Origin: Phycisphaeraceae bacterium
GTDB lineage: Bacteria > Planctomycetota > Phycisphaerae > Phycisphaerales > Phycisphaeraceae
Assembly: GCA_007119405.1 (NCBI GenBank)
Contig: SKPT01000508.1
Span: forward strand, 1-8,757
Direction: 5' to 3'
Length of the DNA stretch: 8,757 bases
A model generated the notes under the pieces. The model did no database searches. It was given only the letters and a program-made list of their open reading frames with translations, and was not told the DNA's origin. This document shows positions 1 through 5,610 of the stretch, one piece after another. The position numbers were made by a program, and so were the translations under genes. Numbering within the stretch: the first letter of the stretch is position 1; each line of letters begins with the position of its first letter.

Positions 1-725
1 ACGAGCACGACCCGGAGCTGTGGCGGTCGTGGCTGGCGGGGCTGGTGCCGGCGCACCTGGGCGACGTGGGCCCGGCGGCGCGGCTGCTGGGCAATCGGCT
101 GCTCATCCTGCTGCTGATCACCCTGCCCTGGACCCCCTGGCTGCTCGCGGCGCTCGTTCAGCCGTTCTCGACTTCGTCGGAGGGCGCCCGGCCGCGGCTT
201 TTCATGGGCTGGGGCTGGTTCGTGGTCGTGGCCCTGCTGGTGCTGCTGGCGCCGGAGCAGGACACGCCGGGACATCTGCTGCTGGTGCTGCCGGCGATGG
301 CGGTGCTGCTGGCGCTGGTGATGCGGCAGTACGCCGAGCTCTCGGCCGAGGGCCGCCACGCCCGGACGTGGCAGGTGCTGCGCTGGCCGGCGGCGGCGCT
401 GGTGCTGGCGGGGTCGATGGCCATCCCGCTGCTGGGGCACTTGCAGGGCCACCTGCTCGCCGAGGGCCGGATCGCCGAGCGCTTCACCGCCGACGTGGGC
501 GGGCCCTACTGGGCCAGCACCGCCGTGATCCTGCTGGCCCTGGCGGTGCTCGCGGCGCGGTACGTGCTGCGTCAGTACCCCGGCCGGGCGATGGTCATCT
601 GGTGCCTGTGGGTGCTCGTGACCTTCGCCACGCTCATCGGCCCGATCGCCACCGGCCCGCGCATGGACGCCGGGCCGACACCCACGCAGGTGCTCGCCAC
701 GCAGTCGCCATCGCCGCCGCCTTGA
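1..725 (+). CDS. C-terminal part of a polytopic membrane glycosyltransferase (GT39/ArnT-like), cut by the window edge
   Basis: The reading frame is open from base 3 and ends at TGA 723-725, leaving about 240 residues. The start lies outside the window; the GTG at 45 is only an internal codon, because the frame continues upstream as EHDPELWRSWLAGLV. About six hydrophobic segments are visible, beginning with NRLLILLLITLPWTPWLLAAL. The LPWTPWLL stretch, followed two helices later by PGHLLLVLPAMAVLLAL, resembles the usual GT39/ArnT pattern of a PWTP turn and then a K..YLLPxLPALALL segment. Such enzymes transfer sugars from polyprenyl-phosphate donors at the membrane. Their catalytic N-terminal loop would be outside this window, so the activity cannot be verified. 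The C-terminus is a polar tail rich in T, S and P. The family call is from memory of the pattern; another multipass membrane protein is possible. Confidence 0.6.
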   Translation, partial: EHDPELWRSWLAGLVPAHLGDVGPAARLLGNRLLILLLITLPWTPWLLAALVQPFSTSSEGARPRLFMGWGWFVVVALLVLLAPEQDTPGHLLLVLPAMAVLLALVMRQYAELSAEGRHARTWQVLRWPAAALVLAGSMAIPLLGHLQGHLLAEGRIAERFTADVGGPYWASTAVILLALAVLAARYVLRQYPGRAMVIWCLWVLVTFATLIGPIATGPRMDAGPTPTQVLATQSPSPPP

Positions 726-736
726 GGGCTTGAAGT

Positions 737-779
737 ACCGCGAAGCGGCGAAGGGGGCGCCCCTTCGCCTCTTCGCGGT
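737..779 (+). terminator. Strong stem-loop after the glycosyltransferase gene, probable terminator
   Basis: Arms 737-756 and 760-779 pair with a single mismatch (746/770) around a 3-nt loop GCG, giving 19 base pairs that start with ACCGCGAAG and CTTCGCGGT. It begins 12 bp after the stop codon. Only two T residues close the stem and no long U-tract follows, so it is not a textbook intrinsic terminator. It may instead belong to a dispersed palindromic repeat family that also ends transcripts. Confidence 0.6.
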
Positions 780-800
780 TTCAATCATGCTTCTGTGCGT

Positions 801-830
801 CCATTCGTGTTCATTCGTGTTCATTCGTGG
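801..830. repeat. Three tandem 10-bp repeats (YCATTCGTGK) upstream of thiE
   Basis: The three units read CCATTCGTGT, TCATTCGTGT and TCATTCGTGG back to back. They end 12 bp before the chosen thiE start. Translated in the thiE frame they give FVFIRVHSW, a peptide I recognise as a recurrent spurious translation of this intergenic repeat in unrelated genomes. This argues that the upstream GTG at 795 is not the true start. Confidence 0.7.
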
Positions 831-842
831 CTCTGCCTTCCC

Positions 843-1898
843 ATGCCCGACGTCCTGCGCATCATCGACGCCAACGCCAACCGGGCCCGCGAGGCATTGC
901 GGGTGATGGAGGAGGCGGCGCGCTTCATCCTCGACGACGCGGCGCTGACGCGCGACGTCAAGGCCCTGCGGCACGATCTGGCGGCGGCGCTGTCTTCGCT
1001 GCCGGAGCTGCCCGCCAGCCGCGACACGCCCGGCGACGTGGGCACGTCGATCGCCACGGCGTCGGAGCAGCATCGCGCCGGCGTCGCGGAGGTGGGCATG
1101 GCCGCGGGCAAGCGATTGAGCGAGGCGCTGCGGGTGATCGAGGAGTACGCCAAGACGCTCGCCGCGGACGAGGCCGCGGTGGCCGGCCGGGTCGAGGCGC
1201 TGCGTTACCGCGGCTACGAGCTGGAGCGGCGTCTGAGCCTGGCGCTGTCGCCGATGCGGCGCCGGCAGTACCGCCTGTGCGTGCTGCTGACGGCCGAGCT
1301 GTGTCCGGCCGGCGACTGGCGGGCCGTGGCCGAGGCGGCGCTGGCGGGCGGGGCCGATTGCCTGCAACTGCGTGAGAAGTCGCTGGAGGCCGGCGAGCTG
1401 CTCGGCCGGGCCCGGGCGTTGGTGAAGCTGGCGCGCGGCTCGGCGGCGACCGTGATCGTCAACGATCGGCCGGACGTCGCCCTGCTCGCCGGGGCCGAGG
1501 GGGTGCACCTGGGCCAGGGCGATCTGCCCGTGCGCGAGGCGCGTCGGCTGGTGGGGCGGCGGCTGGTGATCGGCGTGAGCACCTCGCGGCTGGAGCAGGC
1601 GCGGCAGGCGCTGGCCGACGGGGCCGACTACTGCGGCGTCGGGCCCATGTTCGCCACGAGCACCAAGCACAAGCCCGATCTCGCCGGGCCCGCGTACCTG
1701 CGGCAGTACGTGGCGTGGGGTCGGCTGCCGCACCTGGCGATCGGGGGGATCGGGCCCGACAACATTTCCACCCTGGTTGACGCCGGCGTCGCGGGCGTGG
1801 CGGTCAGCGGGGCGGTGTGCGGCAGCGCCGACCCGGCCGCGGTGTGTCGTCGCCTCGTCGAGAGCCTCTCCAGCGCCGCCCAAGCCGGCGATTATTGA
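843..1898 (+). CDS. thiE: ThiD2-ThiE fusion: thiamine phosphate synthase with N-terminal HMP-phosphate kinase-type domain
   Basis: This 351-residue protein joins two thiamine-pathway domains. Residues about 1-125 match the ThiD2 domain, with the opening IIDANANRAREALRVMEEAARF, then RDTPGDVGT at 60-68 and KRLSEALRVIEEYAK. ThiD2 is described as a monofunctional kinase for hydroxymethylpyrimidine phosphate. Residues about 140-350 are a complete ThiE TIM barrel, which joins HMP-PP and the thiazole phosphate to make thiamine phosphate. The ThiE landmarks are LQLREK (174-179), VNDRPDVA (206-213), GVHLGQGDLP (220-229), GVSTS (244-248), YCGVGPMFATSTKHK (263-277) and AIGGI (299-303). The enzyme is presumably cytoplasmic. 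The ATG at 843 is chosen because homology begins there and the GTG at 795 only reads through a repeat, although no good Shine-Dalgarno sequence precedes 843. No TPP riboswitch was recognised upstream. Confidence 0.93.
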   Translation: MPDVLRIIDANANRAREALRVMEEAARFILDDAALTRDVKALRHDLAAALSSLPELPASRDTPGDVGTSIATASEQHRAGVAEVGMAAGKRLSEALRVIEEYAKTLAADEAAVAGRVEALRYRGYELERRLSLALSPMRRRQYRLCVLLTAELCPAGDWRAVAEAALAGGADCLQLREKSLEAGELLGRARALVKLARGSAATVIVNDRPDVALLAGAEGVHLGQGDLPVREARRLVGRRLVIGVSTSRLEQARQALADGADYCGVGPMFATSTKHKPDLAGPAYLRQYVAWGRLPHLAIGGIGPDNISTLVDAGVAGVAVSGAVCGSADPAAVCRRLVESLSSAAQAGDY

Positions 1899-1936
1899 CC
1901 TTTGAATGGTCGCTTTAACTGCGGATCGCCCGGTGC

Positions 1937-1964
1937 CACGGCTTGTCCCGAAGGGCAGGCCGTG
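1937..1964. repeat. Imperfect hairpin CACGGC...GCCGTG
   Basis: The outer arms CACGGC (1937-1942) and GCCGTG (1959-1964) enclose TTGTCCC and GGGCAG, which continue the stem with one wobble and one bulge around a GAA loop. It lies about 40 bp after the thiE stop and could help end that transcript. Confidence 0.5.
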
Positions 1965-1985
1965 CGCTTGCCGACAATCGCACAA

Positions 1986-2005
1986 CTTGCCGCTTCGCGG
2001 TCAAG
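1986..2005. repeat. Small hairpin CTTGCCGC-TTC-GCGGTCAAG
   Basis: CTTG and CCGC pair with GCGG and CAAG around a TTC loop, with one bulged T at 2001. It directly precedes the long inverted repeat and may be part of the same composite element. Confidence 0.4.
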
Positions 2006-2009
2006 CCGC

Positions 2010-2204
2010 GGCACCCAACGCCCTGAACCCTACGGCACCGGTGCGGATGTAGGGTGGGTAGAGCGAAGCGAAACCCACCGGTTGCGGCGGGAATCCACGG
2101 CCAGCGTGGTGGGTTTACCGGCGTTCGCCGGTGTCGCGGCCATCGCTTCGCTCTACCCACCCTACATCCGCACCGGTGCCGTAGAGTTCACGGCGTTGGG
2201 TGCC
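2010..2204. repeat. Long palindromic element (62-bp inverted arms) of the VGWVERSETH type
   Basis: Arms 2010-2071 and 2143-2204 are inverted copies with 60 of 62 positions matching; the mismatches are 2023/2191 and 2029/2185. The inner 41 bp (2031-2071 against 2143-2183) is perfect. Each arm contains the hairpin core GAGCGAAGCGAAACCC or its complement. If the 27-nt segment 2117-2143 is removed, pairing continues through AAACCCACC (2071-2079) with GGTGGGTTT (2108-2116), giving 70-bp arms. The remaining spacer holds a further small hairpin, CCACG (2095-2099) with CGTGG (2105-2109). No coding function is apparent. It may be a non-autonomous mobile palindrome or a REP-like element. Confidence 0.85.
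2117..2143. repeat. 27-nt hairpin-bearing insertion inside the right copy of the palindromic core
   Basis: The right-hand core should read GGTGGGTTT directly followed by CGCTTCGCTC, as predicted by the intact left copy at 2053-2079. Here 27 nt separate the two halves. The insert begins with the perfect hairpin ACCGGCG-TT-CGCCGGT (2117-2132). Insertion in this copy is the simplest reading, since the left copy has the uninterrupted form. Confidence 0.65.
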
Positions 2205-2235
2205 ACTGACAAGGCCGTCCGCGGCCTTGTCAGTG
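2204..2235. terminator. Perfect 14-bp hairpin, first CACTGACAAG element
   Basis: CACTGACAAGGCCG (2204-2217) pairs perfectly with CGGCCTTGTCAGTG (2222-2235) around a TCCG tetraloop. It adjoins the long inverted repeat. No U-tract follows on either strand, so bidirectional termination between the convergent genes is inferred only from position and stem strength. Confidence 0.55.
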
Positions 2236-2269
2236 TCGCAGCACATGACGGACCCGTTGCGCCGCTCCG

Positions 2270-2303
2270 CACTGACAAGCTCCGCGGACTCCGCTTGTCA
2301 GTG
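2270..2303. terminator. 11-bp hairpin, second CACTGACAAG element
   Basis: CACTGACAAGC (2270-2280) pairs with GCTTGTCAGTG (2293-2303). The 12-nt interior contains the palindrome TCCGCGGA (2281-2288). It shares its outer ten pairs and the inner TCCGCGG with the hairpin at 2204-2235, so the two are tandem members of one repeat family. On the minus strand it lies 45 bp beyond the end of the Rieske gene and could terminate it. Confidence 0.55.
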
Positions 2304-2347
2304 CCACCCCTTCCATTTCGTGCCTGCGTACTTTCCTGCCCACCTGC

Positions 2348-3160
2348 CTACCCCCCTTCCCCCTTCTCCTGCCACATCAACCGCAGCTCGTTCTCGTGCT
2401 CCTCGATGCGATAGACGCGCACCGGCTCCGTCGCCGGGCCGGCCTCGACGTCACCGCTGTGGGCGTTGAACTGCGAGCCGTGCCACTTGCACTGGACCTT
2501 GCCGCAGATCAGCACGCCGTCGGCCAGCGGCCCACCGCGATGCGTGCAGCGGTCGTCGAAGGCGGTGTAGCCCTGCTCGGTCCGCGCCAGAACGATGCGT
2601 CGGCCGTCCAGGTGCAGCAGCTTCATCTGATCGATCTTCAGGTCATCGACGCGCCCGACGACCACCGGCTCGCCGGGCTTGAGCTCGAGTTGCATCTCGT
2701 CCCATTTGCCCGCCTGGGCGTAGCGGTGCTCGGGGCCGATGAAGTTGCGATAGACGAGCGTTCCGCCCAGCCAGCCGCCGGTGCCCAGCAGCGCCAGGCC
2801 GACGATCTCGAGCAGGATCGACAGCGCCGGCGGCCGGGCGGCCGGGTCGGCGCGGATGGCCAGGGAGATGAGGAAGGCGAGGATGGCCCCGGTGTTGACG
2901 AGCATGTGATACGTCGCCCGCCGCTTGGCGCTGCTGTGCGGCGGGACGCTGTGCAGGTAGTCGATCACGCCCGGCACGGCGGCGATCAGGCCGGTGACGA
3001 CGCCCGCCACCGCCAGGTACGCGCCGACCGTCCACCAGGCCGCGCTGCCGAGGATCAGGCCCACCACGTTGCACACGAACGCGGCGACGAGGAAGGCGAT
3101 CGGAAACGGGATGAGCATCGGGTGGATCGGATGCCCCTTGAAGCTGGTGCGCGTGCGCAT
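2348..3160 (-). CDS. DUF2231 membrane protein fused to a C-terminal Rieske [2Fe-2S] domain
   Basis: This 270-residue protein runs from ATG (complement of 3158-3160) to TAG at 2348-2350. Residues 1-140 are a DUF2231-type module: the opening SFKGHPIHPMLIPFPIAF (6-23) with the HPIHP signature and about four membrane helices (roughly 15-37, 43-69, 86-103, 113-136). Residues about 165-262 form a Rieske ferredoxin-like domain with both cluster motifs intact: C205-T-H207 and C224-x-x-H227, within CTHRGGPL and CKWHGSQF. The domain would carry one electron on a 2Fe-2S cluster. Its partners are not visible here. With no signal peptide and an even helix count, the Rieske domain probably faces the same side as the N-terminus, likely the cytoplasm (inference). 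The same frame stays open far upstream, but homology and a Shine-Dalgarno sequence support this start. It is divergent from the CBS gene. Confidence 0.9.
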   Translation of the reverse strand: MRTRTSFKGHPIHPMLIPFPIAFLVAAFVCNVVGLILGSAAWWTVGAYLAVAGVVTGLIAAVPGVIDYLHSVPPHSSAKRRATYHMLVNTGAILAFLISLAIRADPAARPPALSILLEIVGLALLGTGGWLGGTLVYRNFIGPEHRYAQAGKWDEMQLELKPGEPVVVGRVDDLKIDQMKLLHLDGRRIVLARTEQGYTAFDDRCTHRGGPLADGVLICGKVQCKWHGSQFNAHSGDVEAGPATEPVRVYRIEEHENELRLMWQEKGEGG

Positions 3161-3168
3161 GGCGAGAT

Positions 3169-3173
3169 TCCTT
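3169..3173 (-). promoter_or_regulatory. Ribosome binding site of the DUF2231-Rieske gene
   Basis: The minus strand reads AAGGA, eight bases before the ATG at 3160. It decides the start within a frame that remains open for more than 2 kb upstream. Confidence 0.6.
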
Positions 3174-3442
3174 GTAATCGTTCCCACCCTCCATTCGCGC
3201 CGCCGCCCCGCCGCGCCACGCCCCGCAACTGCGTAGCGCGCCACCGGCCGGGGATTCAACCCCCGCGAGCCCATCCACCGGGCGATTGCGGGCAGGCCCC
3301 ACCGCCGTCGGCGTCGCCACCAGGGCCGACCCGGCGTTTCCCCGGCTTGCGCCACCGCCGCGGGACACGATGGAAAACGCCCTCGCGGCACGTCTAGGCT
3401 CATCACAGACCCGGCGCCGTTGCCGCGCCGCATCCCTCTTAC

Positions 3443-3447
3443 AGGAG
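3443..3447 (+). promoter_or_regulatory. Ribosome binding site of the CBS-domain gene
   Basis: AGGAG stands seven bases before the ATG at 3455. It is one of the clearest Shine-Dalgarno sequences in the window and fixes the start. Confidence 0.75.
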
Positions 3448-3454
3448 CCTTGAC

Positions 3455-3892
3455 ATGCAGGCACGCGACTTCATGAGCGAAACCGTCTACTGCTGCACGC
3501 CGGACACCGGCCTGGGCGACGTCGCCCGGCTGATGGTCGACTACGACTGCGGCGCCGTCCCCGTCGTCGAAAGCGCCGAGAACAAGCGGCTCGTGGGCAT
3601 GGTCACCGACCGCGACATCACCTGTCGCTGTGTCGCCCAGGGCAAGAACCCGCTGGAGGTCAGCGCCTCGAGCTGCATGTCCAGCCCCATCGTGACCGCT
3701 CACCCGGACACCGACGAGCATGAGCTGATCAAGCTCATGGAGCACCACCAGGTCCGCCGCATCCCCATCGTCGACGACGCGGGCACGTGCATCGGCATCG
3801 TCTCCCAGGCCGACATCGCCCGCAAGGCGTCGGAGCATGAGACGGCCGAGGTCGTGCGCGACATCTCCCAGCCCGCCCGCAAGGCCGGCTGA
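3455..3892 (+). CDS. Two-CBS-domain protein (small stand-alone CBS pair)
   Basis: This 145-residue soluble protein is almost entirely a tandem CBS pair (Bateman module). The first CBS domain covers about residues 1-60 and ends in LVGMVTDRDITCR (T51, D52 and D54 at the usual ligand-contact strand). The second covers about 72-130 and ends in CIGIVSQADIARK (S117, D120). Each begins with the typical pattern (MSETVYCCTPDTGLGDVARLM and MSSPIVTAHPDTDEHELIKLM). CBS pairs of this kind bind adenine nucleotides and act as energy or stress sensors, often by controlling a partner. No effector domain is fused here and the ligand cannot be predicted. The start is set by an AGGAG ribosome binding site. The gene is divergent from the Rieske gene and 180 bp upstream of the SPW/VKOR gene. 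Confidence 0.92.
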   Translation: MQARDFMSETVYCCTPDTGLGDVARLMVDYDCGAVPVVESAENKRLVGMVTDRDITCRCVAQGKNPLEVSASSCMSSPIVTAHPDTDEHELIKLMEHHQVRRIPIVDDAGTCIGIVSQADIARKASEHETAEVVRDISQPARKAG

Positions 3893-3924
3893 TGGCGACG
3901 GCGGCCGGCCTGTGGCCCGGGAGC

Positions 3925-4013
3925 GGATGCCACACAACATTGCGCAGCGTGCGGTGCGTTGGTCGCCCTGGCTGCACCGCACACAGCAGCCGTCGGCGTG
4001 CTGTATGGCATCC
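3925..4013. repeat. Imperfect nested inverted repeat between the CBS and SPW/VKOR genes
   Basis: The outer arms 3925-3939 (GGATGCCACACAACA) and 3999-4013 (TGCTGTATGGCATCC) match at 13 of 15 positions. The inner arms GTGCGGTGC (3949-3957) and GCACCGCAC (3974-3982) are perfect. The structure starts 33 bp after the CBS stop and ends 59 bp before the SPW/VKOR ATG. It could act as a terminator, or as a leader structure for the downstream gene. Confidence 0.6.
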
Positions 4014-4072
4014 CGCCCCCCGCCGCCCGCGCGCCCCGCCGCGGCGCACCGTTTGCACCGCTGCGCGCCGCC

Positions 4073-5377
4073 ATGACCGCCATCCTTCGCGAGCACAACG
4101 GCTACGGCCCGACCGCCGCCGCGGTCGTCGGCGCCTGGCTGCTGGTCAGCGGGCCCACCCTGGGCTACGCCGGCGACCCGATGGCCGTCAGCGACCGACT
4201 CACCGGGCTGGTCGCTGTCATCTTCGGCCTGCTGGCGCTGTCGCCGCGCCGGCCCTGGGCCGCCTGGGCCGTGTGCGCCGCCGGGTTCTGGGCGCTGTTC
4301 GCCCCGCTGCTGCTCTGGACGCCGCACCCCGCCGCGTACGTCAACTCCACCTTCGCCGGCATCCTGCTGATCGCCATGGCCGTCGTCACCACGCGCCTCG
4401 TCGACCGCCGGGCCACCGACCAGCCCGCCATCCCGCCCGGCTGGAGCTTCAACCCCTCGTCCTTCGTCCAGCGCGCCCCCATCATCGCCCTGGCCTGGCT
4501 GAGCTTCCTCATGGCCCGCTACATGGCCTCCTACCAGCTCGGCCACAGCGACGCGGCGTGGGACCCGGTCTTCGGCGACGGCACCGAGATCATCCTCACC
4601 AGCGACGTCTCCGAGGCCTTTCCCATCTCCGACGCCGGCCTCGGGGCCGCCGCCTACGCCCTCGAGGCCCTGATCGGCTACATGGGCGGCCCGGCTCGCT
4701 GGCGCACCGCGCCGTGGGTCGTCGCGCTGTTCGGCCTGCTGATCGTGCCCGTGGGAATCACCAGCCTGGTCCTCATCGTCCTCCAGCCCCTGGCCGTCGG
4801 CGCCTGGTGCACGCTGTGCCTGCTCGCGGCCATCGCCATGCTCGCGATGGTCGTGTTCACCCTGCCCGAGGTCGTGGCGATGGGCCAGTTCCTCGCCCAG
4901 CGCCGGCGACACGGCCACGGCTTCTGGACGAGCTTCTTCCGCGGCGGCACGCTCGACGACGCCACCGCCGAGCCGCGCCCCGTGAGCCTGTCCGACCCGC
5001 CCCGCCAGGTCTGGCGCGCCATGACCCAGGGGGTAACGATGCCCTGGTCGCTGGTGACCTGCCTGGCGCTGGGGCTGTGGCTGATGCTCAGCCCGCTGAT
5101 CTTCCTCATCGGCGATCTCGCCGCCGACGCGCACTTTCTCATCGGCGCCCTGGTCATCACCGTCGCGGCGGTGGCGCTGGCGGAGGTGGCGCACGCCGTG
5201 CGGCTGCTGCTCATCGCGCTGTCGCTGGCGATGCTCGTCGCCGCCTGGACGCTGCCCGGGGCCGACACGACCGCTCAGGTCAGCACCACCGTCGTGAGCC
5301 TGGCGCTGTTCATGTTCTGCCTCCCGCGCGGGCCCATCCGCGAGACGTACGGCCGCTGGCAGAGCTGGGTCCGCTGA
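4073..5377 (+). CDS. SPW-repeat / vitamin K epoxide reductase (VKOR)-like membrane protein
   Basis: This 434-residue, highly hydrophobic protein has three parts. Residues about 12-105 form paired hydrophobic helices of SPW-repeat type (VVGAWLLVSGPTLGY, then FWALFAPLLLW). Residues about 140-275 are VKOR-like, with DVSEAFPISDAGLGA (178-192), RWRTAPW, and a helix carrying the CxxC motif C246-T-L-C249 in QPLAVGAWCTLCLLAA. Residues about 325-425 form a second SPW-like block (LALGLWLMLSPLIFL). VKOR enzymes pass electrons between thiols and membrane quinones. The usual extra pair of loop cysteines is not visible and no thioredoxin domain is fused, so the partner is unknown. The ATG at 4073 is preferred over the in-frame TTG at 3959, which lies inside an inverted repeat. 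No clear ribosome binding site precedes 4073. Confidence 0.85.
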   Translation: MTAILREHNGYGPTAAAVVGAWLLVSGPTLGYAGDPMAVSDRLTGLVAVIFGLLALSPRRPWAAWAVCAAGFWALFAPLLLWTPHPAAYVNSTFAGILLIAMAVVTTRLVDRRATDQPAIPPGWSFNPSSFVQRAPIIALAWLSFLMARYMASYQLGHSDAAWDPVFGDGTEIILTSDVSEAFPISDAGLGAAAYALEALIGYMGGPARWRTAPWVVALFGLLIVPVGITSLVLIVLQPLAVGAWCTLCLLAAIAMLAMVVFTLPEVVAMGQFLAQRRRHGHGFWTSFFRGGTLDDATAEPRPVSLSDPPRQVWRAMTQGVTMPWSLVTCLALGLWLMLSPLIFLIGDLAADAHFLIGALVITVAAVALAEVAHAVRLLLIALSLAMLVAAWTLPGADTTAQVSTTVVSLALFMFCLPRGPIRETYGRWQSWVR

Positions 5378-5391
5378 GCCGCGGGTTGCAA

Positions 5392-5419
5392 GATCGTTCT
5401 TCGTGCGGGAGCCACGATC
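5392..5419. repeat. Weak stem-loop just after the SPW/VKOR gene
   Basis: GATCGT (5392-5397) pairs with ACGATC (5414-5419), 14 bp after the stop codon. An alternative pairing CGGGA (5406-5410) with TCCCG (5418-5422) competes with it. No U-tract follows. A short AT-rich island with TATAGA (5428-5433) comes next and could be a -10 element for the downstream gene, but no matching -35 is evident. Confidence 0.3.
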
Positions 5420-5548
5420 CCGATTCATATAGATCGGTTCATCGGGCACGACCGCGACCGCAACGGCCATCCAGCCCCGCAGGGGCGACGGGTTGTAGCC
5501 ACGGGTGGAGCGCAGCGCAACCCGTGGTTGTCAGCGGCGTGAACGAGA

Positions 5549-5568
5549 TCCGCCCCGGCAGGGGCGGA
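5549..5568. repeat. Internal 8-bp hairpin of the second palindromic element
   Basis: TCCGCCCC (5549-5556) pairs perfectly with GGGGCGGA (5561-5568) around a GGCA loop. It lies in the left half of the spacer between the long inverted arms. Confidence 0.6.
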
Positions 5569-5593
5569 GGCGATGCAGTCTGACAGGCTGCCG

Positions 5594-5610
5594 CTGCCCC
5601 TGCGGGGCAG
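5594..5610. repeat. Internal 7-bp hairpin of the second palindromic element
   Basis: CTGCCCC (5594-5600) pairs perfectly with GGGGCAG (5604-5610) around a TGC loop. The GCCCC-n3-GGGGC pattern recurs at 5474-5486 in the left arm, so the element is built from repeated GC-rich mini-hairpins. Confidence 0.6.

Larger units (their letters stand above)
1899..2347. other. Gene-free convergent intergenic region packed with palindromic repeats
   Basis: This 449-bp gap separates the 3' ends of thiE and the minus-strand Rieske gene. An open frame crosses it from 1902, but its translation contains VGWVERSETH, a peptide I recognise as a recurrent false product of an intergenic repeat. Most of the gap is explained by the hairpins and the long inverted repeat listed separately. 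The last 44 bp (2304-2347) is pyrimidine-rich and shows nothing I can name. Termination of both convergent transcripts is a plausible role. Confidence 0.75.
3161..3454. other. Divergent intergenic region, presumably holding two promoters
   Basis: This gap of 294 bp separates the 5' ends of the Rieske gene and the CBS gene, so promoters for both should lie here. I could not identify convincing -35/-10 pairs in this GC-rich stretch. A 5-bp hairpin CGGGG-ATTCAAC-CCCCG (3249-3265) resembles a tRNA T-arm, but no tRNA can be folded around it. No gene is supported. Confidence 0.5.

Noticed and set aside
795..842. GTG at 795 as the thiE start
   Set aside because: The extra 16 residues come from the tandem 10-bp repeat and ThiD2 homology starts at the ATG at 843.
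781..842. TPP riboswitch upstream of thiE
   Set aside because: The region contains only the stem-loop and the direct repeats. I see no CUGAGA-like or other conserved TPP riboswitch motifs.
2010..2204. Inverted repeat as ends of an insertion sequence or a CRISPR array
   Set aside because: There is no transposase between the arms (71 bp), and the repeats are inverted, not regularly spaced direct repeats with unique spacers.
1902..2414. Open frame of 170 codons on the plus strand between thiE and the Rieske gene
   Set aside because: It reads through the palindromic repeats, contains the spurious peptide VGWVERSETH and overlaps the end of the minus-strand Rieske gene. It lacks a ribosome binding site and any domain.
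3249..3265. Possible tRNA T-arm remnant (CGGGG-ATTCAAC-CCCCG) in the divergent gap
   Set aside because: No D-arm, anticodon arm or matching acceptor stem can be placed around it on either strand, and the loop is not canonical. A chance GC hairpin is more likely.
2348..5470. Single minus-strand open frame of 1040 codons covering the Rieske gene and its upstream region
   Set aside because: Only the last 270 codons show homology. The upstream part is low-complexity, rich in D, G, R, A and Q, and lies antisense to the CBS and SPW/VKOR genes, as expected from high GC content.
3892..5583. Plus-strand open frame of 563 codons overlapping the SPW/VKOR gene
   Set aside because: Its translation is arginine/proline/histidine-rich low complexity, a typical wrong-frame shadow. 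The frame from 4073 has clear membrane helices and the VKOR motif.
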